Shown here one piece after another: positions 1 to 6,901 of a stretch of DNA of 45,949 nt. The notes beneath the pieces were generated by a model. It worked only from the letters and a program-made list of their open reading frames with translations, was not told the DNA's origin and made no database searches. How positions within the stretch are numbered: position 1 is the stretch's first letter; each line of letters begins with the position of its first letter. Both the position numbers and the translations under genes were made by a program. This DNA is from Candidatus Magasanikbacteria bacterium GW2011_GWA2_56_11 (GTDB lineage Bacteria; Patescibacteriota; Patescibacteriia; Magasanikbacterales; UBA922). The DNA is taken from contig LCRX01000008.1 in NCBI GenBank assembly GCA_001004885.1, forward strand, positions 1 to 45,949, in the 5' to 3' direction.

Positions 1-47
1 TTTTTATTTTTTGGTTTCATTAGAAAAAGTGTACCATTTTTCTTTAA

Positions 48-87
48 GAAAGAAAAGAGGCCGTCCCGACGCGATGTCGGGGCGGCC
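48..87 (-). terminator. Intrinsic terminator of add
   Basis: On the minus strand, just after the add stop codon, a 12-pair stem (positions 59-70 with 75-86, one G-T pair) closes a short loop and is followed by a T-rich tract (complement of gaaagaaaagagg). This is a standard rho-independent terminator. Confidence 0.8.
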
Positions 88-97
88 CGTAATTAAC

Positions 98-1216
98 CTA
101 CTTCATGAGCAATGACCGATCAAGCCCCTGCTTCACAAAAAGCTGTTGTACTCGTTTTTTCTGCGCCGCGCTACGAAAAAATCCGTGGTTTACGGCGTTG
201 GCCGTTAGTTGCCAGAACTCTTTGGCGCCGAAGTTGTGGTAGTTAAGCGCGGCCAGCCAGTTGTCGGTGAGTGATGCCCGCATTAGCACCGGATCGTCGG
301 AGGTAATCACCACCGGCACTTTATAGTCTAACAATACATCCAGATGTCCGTCTGCCAGTGAACAGCCATCAACCGGACTTAGCGGTGTGCGTTCAATGCG
401 AATGTTTTTTGTTCTGGCCCAGGCCATCAAATAATCTGATTGCCAAATCGGCAGGGCATGACCAAGTCCATCGGCATGAAGCTGGGTGATGCAGGCTTGA
501 ATGCAATCTAGCCGGTAGGCATCCACACCCATTTCACCGGCGTGCGGGTTGCGGCGAATCCGCGAACCAATGGTGGAACGAAAAGCTTGAGCGTAATGGT
601 AGGGTGAATGGGAAAGTTCATCACAGGCCAAATCAATAGCCACGATGCCCCAGTCTTGAAACTCTACCGCCAGTTTCGCGATATCGGCCACGCTTTTTGG
701 TCCATGCGCAAAAAGCGATTCTCGGGGTATGCAGAGCGTAAGGTTGACCTCAATACCGGTTTCTGCAATACCACTCGCCAGACCGCTGAGCACGTTTATG
801 ACGGCGTTCTCCAAAGACATTATTGGGAATAGAGGCTCTTCATATGCCGTGGGTTTGTACCAAGGCGCCGGATAGACGCCGTGGTATCCGGGAGCAAACC
901 TAATTTCGGCATACAAAATATTTTCGCGCGCCAGATCCAACACTTGTTCGTAGGCCGCCTGACAAAGTCCTTGTGGCGTGCGCATAACTGCAATCGCCCA
1001 AGCGAATCGTTGGAAAAGCTGATCAATGGGCATTCCCTTTGGTTCGGTAATTTGGTAGAGCTTCGTGAACTCGGCCAAGTCGTATGTCGGCAATTTTACG
1101 CCCAATTGTTTGGCGAGCTTTATCACCAGCTCCGGCTGAACCGCGCCGTCCAGATGGCGGTGAAGATCTGTTTTTGGCAAACGAAAAATTTCCTCGCGCG
1201 TTAGCGTTGTGGTCAT
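98..1216 (-). CDS. add: Adenosine deaminase
   Basis: Hydrolyses adenosine or deoxyadenosine to inosine or deoxyinosine and ammonia in the cytoplasm (purine salvage). The 372-residue protein has the normal length and every hallmark of the metal-dependent family: HRHLDG near the N-terminus (His19 and His21 as zinc ligands), HAGE at 225-228 with the catalytic glutamate, and SDDP at 306-309. The start is set by GGAGGT eight bases before the ATG, one of the few strong Shine-Dalgarno sites here. It is monocistronic, between its own promoter and terminator. Its composition (about 55% GC in sampled stretches) differs from the AT-rich DNA that follows. Adenine deaminase is a possible alternative within the family, but the overall motif set reads as adenosine deaminase. 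Confidence 0.93.
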   Translation of the reverse strand: MTTTLTREEIFRLPKTDLHRHLDGAVQPELVIKLAKQLGVKLPTYDLAEFTKLYQITEPKGMPIDQLFQRFAWAIAVMRTPQGLCQAAYEQVLDLARENILYAEIRFAPGYHGVYPAPWYKPTAYEEPLFPIMSLENAVINVLSGLASGIAETGIEVNLTLCIPRESLFAHGPKSVADIAKLAVEFQDWGIVAIDLACDELSHSPYHYAQAFRSTIGSRIRRNPHAGEMGVDAYRLDCIQACITQLHADGLGHALPIWQSDYLMAWARTKNIRIERTPLSPVDGCSLADGHLDVLLDYKVPVVITSDDPVLMRASLTDNWLAALNYHNFGAKEFWQLTANAVNHGFFRSAAQKKRVQQLFVKQGLDRSLLMK

Positions 1217-1231
1217 GGGTTGTACCTCCGT

Positions 1232-1259
1232 TTTAGAAGAGCTGTGGGGATGTTATCAA
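1232..1259 (-). promoter_or_regulatory. Possible sigma70-type promoter of add
   Basis: Minus strand: TTGATA (1254-1259), 16-base spacer, TCTAAA (1232-1237), placed so that transcription would start just ahead of the Shine-Dalgarno of add. The -10 match is only fair. Confidence 0.45.
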
Positions 1260-1292
1260 ATTTGTTGAGAGAAGACAAGGATCGGGTCTTGA

Positions 1293-1880
1293 TTATTTAG
1301 GCGTGGATTTTTTAAGTTCGCGTTGAGCCAACTCTTCCCAAGAATCATTAAGTTCACCATAAACGGCAAACAGCTCGCTTGAGCCGACCTTGCTAAAATG
1401 CGGCCTTAATTCAAAAGAACCGCGAAGGGTCAAGTCAAGTATTTTATATGTCTCTGGATCATCCGGATCGCTTGTGGGTTCCTTTCCTTCCCCTGTTAAG
1501 CTAATAATACTTTGTATCATCCCATCCATCTTTTGAATGCTTTTTTGAGCGTCGGAATACATGCTTGCTTCAACCCCAGCCAAACCCTTACCCTCGTCCA
1601 TAGAAATAGCAAGTTTAACTTTTTCCGAATAAGAGTCAACACGTTTTTTAAATTTTTTAATATAATCCGGCATTTCTGATCCCCAGTGTAAAAATTTTTG
1701 TTGTACCGATTCCATCCCATTTAAAAGTTCTATTCTGCGTTCTCCAGCTTGTTTTTTTAGCCTATTCACCTCTCTTGTCAGTTCAGTATCTTCCGGCCCT
1801 TTAGGCGTTTCTGGGGTTGGCGCCGCCGCGGTCTCTTTAGAATCCTTAACTTCAAACGTTGGCTTTTTTGATTCGCTCAT
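1293..1880 (-). CDS. Hypothetical hydrophilic protein
   Basis: I do not recognise this 195-residue protein. It starts MSESKKPTF; eight upstream in-frame residues are possible but less likely. The first 50 residues are low-complexity and charged (rich in E, K, T, P), followed by mostly helical, charged sequence with a possible coiled coil around RLKKQAGERRIELLNGM. It has no cysteine, signal peptide or membrane segment, so it is presumably a soluble cytoplasmic protein. No Shine-Dalgarno is visible before the ATG. It lies directly downstream, on the same strand, of the nested tRNA locus. It is AT-rich like its neighbours up to 5.4 kb. Confidence 0.6.
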   Translation of the reverse strand: MSESKKPTFEVKDSKETAAAPTPETPKGPEDTELTREVNRLKKQAGERRIELLNGMESVQQKFLHWGSEMPDYIKKFKKRVDSYSEKVKLAISMDEGKGLAGVEASMYSDAQKSIQKMDGMIQSIISLTGEGKEPTSDPDDPETYKILDLTLRGSFELRPHFSKVGSSELFAVYGELNDSWEELAQRELKKSTPK

Positions 1881-1953
1881 ATATAAATTTTTAATAATAA
1901 ACAAAGTTTAGTTTTGTGCGCCTGGATGGAATCGAACCATCTGCTTCCACCTT

Positions 1954-2117
1954 ATATCTACAGATATATTTACGTCACTCCTAGAAAATACAAACTCCTG
2001 GTGCGCCCGCTTGGACTTGAACCGAGGACCCCTGCCTTATAAGGGCAGTGCTCTAACCACTGAGCTACGGGCGCATTAGCGCACCGGGAATTTGTATTTT
2101 GCTACTCGCTAGTAAAT
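1954..2117 (-). other. 164-base insertion in tRNA anticodon loop carrying a tRNA
   Basis: The insertion sits in the anticodon loop of the outer tRNA and contains the inner tRNA. Its flanks are complementary: 2087-2100 pairs with 1985-1998 over 14 pairs (one G-U), and 2112-2120 pairs with 1965-1973 over 9 pairs (this second stem uses a few boundary bases), so the inner tRNA would sit at the tip of a long extension of the outer anticodon arm. Near the 3' boundary, 1955-1968 holds a self-complementary stretch. No candidate 3' joint leaves a G as the last intron base, and the free flank is only about 88 bases, so a group I intron core does not fit. Four bases (TATA) are repeated at the two edges, resembling a target duplication or a splice ambiguity. 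Confidence 0.7.
1999..2074 (-). tRNA. tRNA-Ile(UAU), nested inside another tRNA
   Basis: Complete cloverleaf on the minus strand: acceptor GCGCCCG/CGGGCGC, TA, D arm GCTC-AGTGGTTA-GAGC, anticodon stem CTGCC/GGCAG with loop CTTATAA (anticodon UAU, reading AUA), 5-base variable loop, T arm CTCGG-TTCAAGT-CCAAG (one C-A mismatch), discriminator A and an encoded CCA at 2001-1999. Encoded CCA is absent from the three other tRNA genes in the window (outer Ile, Arg, Lys), which suggests a separate origin. Bacteria usually read AUA with a lysidine-modified CAU anticodon, so UAU is unusual. Its identity as an isoleucine tRNA rests on the anticodon and A73. Confidence 0.88.
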
Positions 2118-2192
2118 ATAAGGGTGGCACTCTAACCGATGAGTTACAGGCGCGTTTATTGTTAGAAGTATACCATTATTTACAATTATTTC

Positions 2193-2316
2193 AACCCCCA
2201 TCCTTATCGGTCCCTCCCCTATAAGGGGAGGGGTAAGGGGTGGGGTTTTGTCGTTTTGGTATGACTCTCCCAACTATTAAACCCCCTCCTCTGTCCTCCC
2301 CCTTATATGGGGAGGA
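2193..2316. repeat. Paired inverted G/C-rich palindromes
   Basis: Two imperfect palindromes, one centred on CCCTATAAGGGG near 2221 and one on CCCTTATATGGGG near 2304, lie as inverted copies of each other separated by about 30 bases (left 2193-2249, right 2278-2316). This resembles a MITE-like or REP-like intergenic repeat. Together with the short stretches around it, it is all I see in the 229 bases between the tRNA locus and the PAP2 gene. Confidence 0.5.
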
Positions 2317-2382
2317 GTGCCAAACAAAACCGAACCATGTCATTGCCAAGTCAGATTTAAGCTGGTAGAATAAGGACTAATT

Positions 2383-2910
2383 ATGCCCGACATAAACACC
2401 AAAGTTTTTTTGAAAATCAACGCGCCAGTAGGCAAATCAAAACTACTGGATGCTTTTGGCCGCGCCGGCGCGGAATGGGCAATTTTGGCCATGCTGGGCT
2501 GGTATGTGGCCGGTGTTTTTATCAACGGCTTGCCGGAAAAATGGCTGATTTTGCCGCCCTTAGTCTTTTTTGTCGCCTCTTGGTGTGTGGGTTGGTTAAT
2601 TGGTCTGGGCATGGCTATCAACCTGCGCGAACCCAGACCGCATGTAAACAGTACGCAAGTCAAACTGCTGTTTTCACCGTTAATGAGTTGGAAGTCATTC
2701 CCATCCGACCACAGCATGTCCGCCGGGCTTTTGGTTTTTTTGTCCTTTATTTTTAATCTGCCCGGCGCTTGGGCTACTATTCCTATGGCTTTGTGGGTGA
2801 TGTGGGGCAGAGTGTACGCGGGTTTGCATTATCCATTGGATGTGCTGGGCGGAGTTAGTGTGGCTTTATTTGCATCGGCGGTTTCATATTATATCGTTAA
2901 GATGTTATAA
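2383..2910 (+). CDS. PAP2-family membrane phosphatase
   Basis: A 175-residue integral membrane phosphatase with the three-part PAP2 signature: LREPRP (residues 81-86), PSDH (107-110, histidine being the acid/base) and GRVYAGLHYPLDV (142-154, catalytic His149). Hydrophobic segments around 35-50, 58-78, 113-125, 131-141 and 155-172 fit the usual membrane fold. In bacteria such proteins dephosphorylate undecaprenyl diphosphate (BcrC-like) or phosphatidylglycerol phosphate; the choice cannot be made here, though mltG close by fits undecaprenyl recycling. AAGGA lies nine bases before the ATG. Confidence 0.85.
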   Translation: MPDINTKVFLKINAPVGKSKLLDAFGRAGAEWAILAMLGWYVAGVFINGLPEKWLILPPLVFFVASWCVGWLIGLGMAINLREPRPHVNSTQVKLLFSPLMSWKSFPSDHSMSAGLLVFLSFIFNLPGAWATIPMALWVMWGRVYAGLHYPLDVLGGVSVALFASAVSYYIVKML

Positions 2911-3111
2911 CATAAGCACCAAATTTAAAATTTCAAATCCTAAATAAATTATAATATCAAAATTCAAAACATTTTGTATTTGAGCATTGTAATTTATAAT
3001 CGAAATGAGCGAATAAAATATTTAGTTTGCTAAAATATTTCTGAGCGAATAAGATTATATGTGAAATGATATTTGGAGTTTGTAATTTTGAAATTGTAAT
3101 TTTATTGGTTT

Positions 3112-3798
3112 ATGAATGCGATAATCCTCTGCGGTGGCCTATCTACCCGTTTGGGAGATATTACCAAAACTATTCCCAAAGTTTTGCTGGAAATAAAAGG
3201 CAAAACGGTTTTGCAGTGGCAGTTGGAAAAATTAAAAAGTGTAGGCATTAATGAAGTTGTGCTGGCCGCGGGTCATTTGGCCGAAGTTTTGCATCAAAAT
3301 ATCGGTTTGCATAAAGATGGAGTAGATCTGATTTACGCTATTGAACAAGAAAGATTGGGCACTGGCGGCGCTATAAAGCACGCTTGGGAGTATGTGTCTA
3401 AACCGGCCGAACCAACAATAATTTTAAACGGAGACATTTTTACCACCATAGATTTGGCGGATATGGTAAAATATTTGCCTCCCGAAAGCGATGGAATTAT
3501 TTTGGGAGCCAAAGTAGAAGATGCCGCCACCTATGGCACGTTAGAATACGATAAAAATTATCATTTAAAACAATTCAAAGAAAAAGAAGGTTTGCATCAG
3601 CCGGGTTATATAAATGGCGGAGTTTATTTGTTTACCGCCACAGCGAAAAAATATTTTTCGGCCGAAAAATCTTTTAGCATTGAGTATGATGTTTTTCCCA
3701 AAATGAAAGATTTGTATGTGTATGAATCAGATAAGCCGTGGGTAGATATTGGCCTGCCGGAAAGATTGGCCTGGGCGAGAGAGAATTGGAAAGAATAG
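3112..3798 (+). CDS. Sugar-phosphate nucleotidyltransferase
   Basis: A 228-residue GT-A-fold enzyme of the NTP_transferase family, which joins an NTP and a sugar 1-phosphate to give an NDP-sugar. Visible features: the N-terminal nucleotide loop LCGGLSTRLGD with the later lysine IPK (residues 21-23), GTGGA at about 83-87, LNGDIF at about 98-103 with the metal-binding aspartate, and YINGGVYLF in the sugar pocket. It has only the catalytic domain, with no left-handed helix acyltransferase, like HddC, MurU and short mannose-1-phosphate guanylyltransferases. The specific sugar is unknown. The stop is two bases before mltG, so the two are probably co-transcribed. The ATG lies in a 200-base AT-rich spacer without an evident Shine-Dalgarno. 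Confidence 0.85.
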   Translation: MNAIILCGGLSTRLGDITKTIPKVLLEIKGKTVLQWQLEKLKSVGINEVVLAAGHLAEVLHQNIGLHKDGVDLIYAIEQERLGTGGAIKHAWEYVSKPAEPTIILNGDIFTTIDLADMVKYLPPESDGIILGAKVEDAATYGTLEYDKNYHLKQFKEKEGLHQPGYINGGVYLFTATAKKYFSAEKSFSIEYDVFPKMKDLYVYESDKPWVDIGLPERLAWARENWKE

Positions 3799-3800
3799 TT

Positions 3801-4640
3801 ATGTCTTTTAATCAAAAAACAAATTTAGTTTCGTTGTTAATTTGTTTAGCCATTGTTGGCGGTGGTGTTTGGTATTACAAAAAAACTCATCCGCGGTATA
3901 TTCCGCCACCATTAAAAGCCGAAGTTACCATTACCATTATTCCCGGATGGAATTTGCGGCAGGTGGCCGAGTATTTGGTAAAACAAGGTATTGCCTCCAG
4001 TACTGATGATGTTTATAAAATTACCGGCAAGCCTGCTTACGATTATCGTCGAGCGGCGTTTCTTTTACCACAAATTGAAGACCTAAAAATTTTGGCGGAA
4101 AAACCGGCCCATGTTTCTTATGAAGGATTTTTGGCGCCGGAAACTTACCGGGTTTTTAAAGACGCCGCTCTTTTGGATGTGATTAAAAAATTAATTAATC
4201 AGCGCGACAAAGAGATGGACGGCGCTATGTGGGATGATGTAAAAAATTCCGGTCATAGTTATTATGAAGTTTTGACCATGGCCAGCTTGCTGGAAGAAGA
4301 AGTGCAAAGTCCGGAGGACAAGGCCAAGGTAGCGGATATTTTGTGGCGCCGTTACAAAAATAATTGGGCGCTACAGTTGGATTCCAGCGTGCATTATGCC
4401 GTAAATAAAACCGGCAATGTTTTTACAACAAACAAAGAACGGGAGTTTAATTCTCTATGGAATACTTATAAGTACCCCGGACTGCCGCTTGGGCCAATAG
4501 CCAACCCGGGCTTGGATTCAATTAAGGCCGCGCTTCATCCGGAGAAAAACAGCTATTGGTATTTTTTAACCGCCAAAGACGGCACGGTTTATTACGGCAA
4601 AACTTTAGAGGAGCATAACGCGAATAAAATAAGGCTTTAG
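3801..4640 (+). CDS. mltG: Endolytic murein transglycosylase MltG
   Basis: Cleaves nascent peptidoglycan glycan strands at the membrane and so sets strand length. The 279-residue protein has a single N-terminal membrane anchor (about residues 8-26), a LysM-like region beginning near TIIPGWNLRQVAEYLV, and the YceG catalytic domain. The catalytic glutamate is the first E of ASLLEEE (Glu165, matching Glu218 of the E. coli enzyme by motif). LDSSVHYAV, YKYPGLPLGPIANPG and YWYFLTAKDG are the usual C-terminal family blocks. I chose ATG 3801 (MSFNQK) because an upstream in-frame start would overlap the preceding gene by 61 bases and add residues before the anchor. It sits between the nucleotidyltransferase and queA with gaps of two and one bases. 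Confidence 0.93.
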   Translation: MSFNQKTNLVSLLICLAIVGGGVWYYKKTHPRYIPPPLKAEVTITIIPGWNLRQVAEYLVKQGIASSTDDVYKITGKPAYDYRRAAFLLPQIEDLKILAEKPAHVSYEGFLAPETYRVFKDAALLDVIKKLINQRDKEMDGAMWDDVKNSGHSYYEVLTMASLLEEEVQSPEDKAKVADILWRRYKNNWALQLDSSVHYAVNKTGNVFTTNKEREFNSLWNTYKYPGLPLGPIANPGLDSIKAALHPEKNSYWYFLTAKDGTVYYGKTLEEHNANKIRL

Positions 4641-4641
4641 T

Positions 4642-5790
4642 ATGTTAACTTCTGGTTTTGATTACAATTTACCCAAACAATTAATCGCGCAAATTCCTTT
4701 GGAGCCGCGCGACAGTTCGCGTTTGATGGTTATAGAGAGAAAAGCAAAAAAAGTTGAAGATAAAAAATTTCATGATATTGTGGATTATTTACAGAAAGGT
4801 GATTTATTGGTTTGGAATAATACCAAAGTTTTTAAAGCTCGTTTGCGCGGCCAAATTATGTTGGATAAAGAAACAGATGGTTTGGAAAACGATATGATTA
4901 CCACCCGACTTCGCCAAGGCTCCGCCGGGCAAGCCGGAAAAATTTTAAACGCCGCGCCGGTAGAAATTTTTTTGATTAAGCCGATGGAAAATAACAAAGT
5001 TTGGAAAGCGCTGGCCAAGCCGGGCAGAAAATTGCGTTTGGGCATGAAAATAGTTTTTGCCGCAGATTTTAGCGCCGAAGTAATGCTGAAAGAAAATGAT
5101 GGAACTTATTTAATTCAGTTTGCCGAAGACGATATGTCGGTGCGGGCGAAGGCGAATAAATATGGCGAAGTGCCCACGCCGCCATACATTGTGAATGCAG
5201 AATTAAGAATTAAGAATGAAGAATTAAACGAACGATATCAGACAGTATACGCCAAAGAAGAAGGTTCGGTGGCTGCGCCCACGGCCGGGTTTCATTTCAC
5301 GCCCGAACTTATAGCCAAGTTAAAAGATAAAGGAGTGGAATTTGCGGAAGTAACTTTGCATGTGGGGCTGGGAACATTTTTGCCGGTGAAAACCGAACGG
5401 GTGGAGGACCACACTATGCATAGCGAATGGCTGGAGCTGTCCGAAGAGTCGGCGCAAAAGGTGAACCGGGCCAAAGCCGAGGGCCGGCGGGTGGTGGCGG
5501 TCGGTACGACCACGGTTCGTACGCTCGAGACAGTGGCCCGGCTCGGGGCCGGGGAGCGGCCCGGCCATCTGCTGCCGTATCAGGGCGAGAGCAGCCTGTT
5601 CATCACTCCGGGGTTCGAGTTCCGTATCGTGGATGCTCTGATTACGAACTTTCATTTGCCCAAATCCACCCTCCTCATGTTGGTGTCGGCCTTTGCCGGC
5701 GACAGCGAGTTCTTGCTTTCCTGTTATCGTCGGGCAGTGGCCGAGAAATACCGGTTTTACAGTTTTGGCGATGCAATGTTTTTGGCGTAA
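4642..5790 (+). CDS. queA: tRNA queuosine ribosyltransferase-isomerase QueA
   Basis: Transfers the ribosyl part of S-adenosylmethionine to preQ1 at tRNA position 34, giving epoxyqueuosine. Family blocks: FDYNLPKQLIAQIPLEPRD at the start, DLLVWNNTKV, AAPTAGFHFT, HVGLGTF, VAVGTTTVRTLE and FHLPKSTLLMLVSAFAG. At 382 residues it is longer than the usual 340-350 because of an in-frame insertion at about residues 71-106 between ARLRG and VEIFL, part of which resembles an interspersed repeat, and a smaller low-complexity insertion NAELRIKNEEL near residue 187. Base composition changes inside the gene: the first two thirds are AT-rich (14 of 60 bases G/C at 4741-4800), while 5521-5580 has 45 of 60. 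No other queuosine gene is visible. Confidence 0.93.
   Translation: MLTSGFDYNLPKQLIAQIPLEPRDSSRLMVIERKAKKVEDKKFHDIVDYLQKGDLLVWNNTKVFKARLRGQIMLDKETDGLENDMITTRLRQGSAGQAGKILNAAPVEIFLIKPMENNKVWKALAKPGRKLRLGMKIVFAADFSAEVMLKENDGTYLIQFAEDDMSVRAKANKYGEVPTPPYIVNAELRIKNEELNERYQTVYAKEEGSVAAPTAGFHFTPELIAKLKDKGVEFAEVTLHVGLGTFLPVKTERVEDHTMHSEWLELSEESAQKVNRAKAEGRRVVAVGTTTVRTLETVARLGAGERPGHLLPYQGESSLFITPGFEFRIVDALITNFHLPKSTLLMLVSAFAGDSEFLLSCYRRAVAEKYRFYSFGDAMFLA
4906..4941 (+). repeat. Repeat-like segment translated within queA
   Basis: The stretch around acttcgccaaggctccgccg encodes residues 89-100 (RLRQGSAGQAGK) of QueA inside a region absent from typical family members. From memory, near-identical 'cgccaaggct-cggcgggcaag' sequences are common intergenic repeats in Parcubacteria genomes; this needs a genome search. 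Confidence 0.4.
5199..5228 (+). repeat. Short A-rich direct-repeat tract in queA
   Basis: Tandem gaattaag-type units (gaattaagaattaagaatga followed by agaatta) add the peptide AELRIKNEEL just before the conserved ERYQTVYA of QueA. It is read in frame and looks like slippage-prone or repeat-derived DNA. Confidence 0.4.
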
Positions 5791-5831
5791 CCTGGTTGCC
5801 CCGGCAGCATGCATAAATGCTGAGTTCCTGG

Positions 5832-5860
5832 TTGACCCCTGGCCAGCTCCGTGTTATAAA
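5832..5860 (+). promoter_or_regulatory. Strong sigma70-type promoter
   Basis: TTGACC (5832-5837), exactly 17 bases, TATAAA (5855-5860). It lies between queA and the exported-protein gene starting at 5904, giving a leader of roughly 35-40 bases. Confidence 0.75.
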
Positions 5861-5903
5861 ACTATCAGCACATCCTAGTGATTTATCCTTAGCAATTATC
5901 CTT

Positions 5904-6830
5904 ATGAGCCTAAGACTTTTTTTGCACCGGGGCGCTCTCGCGGCAGTGCTCGCCGCCCTGGGTACCGCGGCCTGGCCGGCTTTGGTTTCGTCCGCGCCCG
6001 CAACCGGCTCCAATCTGGTCAACGTAACGGCTTGTACCCAGGTGGGCAAAGACATCCGGGTTAGGCGCGGCACCGGACCGGAGCGTTTGCTGACCAGCGC
6101 CTGCCGCGATGCCGGCCATGGTTTACGGGATTATACCCTCACCTGCGTTTCGCCGACTCAGTACCTGGTAAGCTGGAAGTCGTGCTCATCTTTGCCGACA
6201 ACCCCCGACACTAATTTGCCGTCCGGCAGTATCACGCTTGTAAAAAGCGATAAGTCCGGAACCGGCACGATTCTCACCCTTAGGGTTACGGGCACCGATG
6301 CTACCTCCGCTATCAAGAAAGTTATTGTTTCGATGCAAGGCGGTTCATTCGCGGTTTTCACGCCGATTCGCACGTTTACTTACACCTCGAGCGCCAACCA
6401 GACTGTTACTGAGACTTTCACTACGCCGGTTTTGGCAGCGGGGCAGACATTTAGTTTTCAGGCGCAGGTGTGGGACGCGGCCGGCAATACTGCTTTGGTG
6501 AATGTTTTTAGCTTTGTCGTACCGTCTGCCGCCGATACTATCGCCCCCCAGATAAGCCTGTTTGTTACTCCGACCAGCACCGGTTCTCCGGCTGCCCAGG
6601 CGACAGCCGTGGTAGCGGATGAAAGCGGTTTCGTAGACGCCATTAAATTATGGTGGGAGCAAACGGCCGGAGTGGTTTCTCCTCTTAAATTTTGCGCCGG
6701 TGGCCCCTCTCCCCGGGTCTGTAGCGTTAGCCTGGGCAGTATTACTACCGGCTCGATCTTTGCGACTGCCTCGGATAAAAGCGGCAATGTCCGCACATCG
6801 GCCAAACAGCCGGCGTCGGGCAGCAACTAA
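5904..6830 (+). CDS. Exported Ig-like domain protein
   Basis: A 308-residue secreted protein of unknown function. A Sec signal peptide runs from MSLRLFLHRG through an alanine/leucine core to about VSSAPA (residue 33). A cysteine-containing segment follows (pairs in VTACTQ, TSACRD, LTCVS, WKSCSS), then two beta-rich Ig-like stretches: one at about 100-195, and one starting near DTIAPQISLFVTPTS of the type often seen in bacterial surface Ig-like or cadherin-like repeats. No catalytic motif is evident. I chose ATG 5904 rather than an earlier in-frame ATG because it opens directly into the signal peptide and lies 43 bases downstream of a good promoter. No Shine-Dalgarno is visible. It ends at an intrinsic terminator, so it is probably monocistronic. 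Confidence 0.75.
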   Translation: MSLRLFLHRGALAAVLAALGTAAWPALVSSAPATGSNLVNVTACTQVGKDIRVRRGTGPERLLTSACRDAGHGLRDYTLTCVSPTQYLVSWKSCSSLPTTPDTNLPSGSITLVKSDKSGTGTILTLRVTGTDATSAIKKVIVSMQGGSFAVFTPIRTFTYTSSANQTVTETFTTPVLAAGQTFSFQAQVWDAAGNTALVNVFSFVVPSAADTIAPQISLFVTPTSTGSPAAQATAVVADESGFVDAIKLWWEQTAGVVSPLKFCAGGPSPRVCSVSLGSITTGSIFATASDKSGNVRTSAKQPASGSN

Positions 6831-6842
6831 GGACTAGTTTAA

Positions 6843-6885
6843 CCAACAAGCCCCCATAAAGGGCTTTTTGGTTTGGTTTTTTTTT
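6843..6885 (+). terminator. Intrinsic terminator
   Basis: Stem AAGCCC/GGGCTT (6848-6853 with 6861-6866), extendable by CCAA/TTGG, followed by a run of nine T at 6877-6885. It terminates the gene ending at 6830. Confidence 0.8.
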
Positions 6886-6893
6886 GCTACAAT
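6885..6893 (+). promoter_or_regulatory. Extended -10 promoter, near-leaderless
   Basis: TGCTACAAT (TGn plus TACAAT) sits directly after the previous terminator's T-run. The ATG at 6902 is only eight bases beyond the -10 box, so the transcript would be leaderless or nearly so. No good -35 is present, as expected for an extended -10 site. Confidence 0.55.
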
Positions 6894-6901
6894 CACGCCA
6901 T

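Larger units (their letters stand above)
1917..2153 (-). tRNA. Interrupted tRNA-Ile(UAU) (outer tRNA)
   Basis: Read on the minus strand, 2153-2118 is a perfect tRNA 5' half: acceptor GCGCCTG, TA, D stem ACTC/GAGT with a GG-containing loop, and anticodon 5' strand CCACC then CTTAT. The 3' half lies at about 1953-1917: AA, GGTGG, variable AAGCA, T arm GATGG-TTCGATT-CCATC, acceptor CAGGCGC and discriminator A. All stems pair perfectly across a 164-base insertion. Removing it gives a 73-base tRNA with loop CTTATAA, anticodon UAU. The exact joint is ambiguous because TATA occurs on both sides, but every joint within the ambiguity gives the same product. No CCA is encoded. Whether the outer tRNA is spliced and functional or is a disrupted gene cannot be told from sequence. 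Confidence 0.8.

Noticed and set aside
1954-2117. Group I or group II intron in the tRNA anticodon loop
   Set aside because: No possible 3' joint leaves a terminal G, the flanks outside the inner tRNA total only about 88 bases, and I see no P3/P7 core or domain V.
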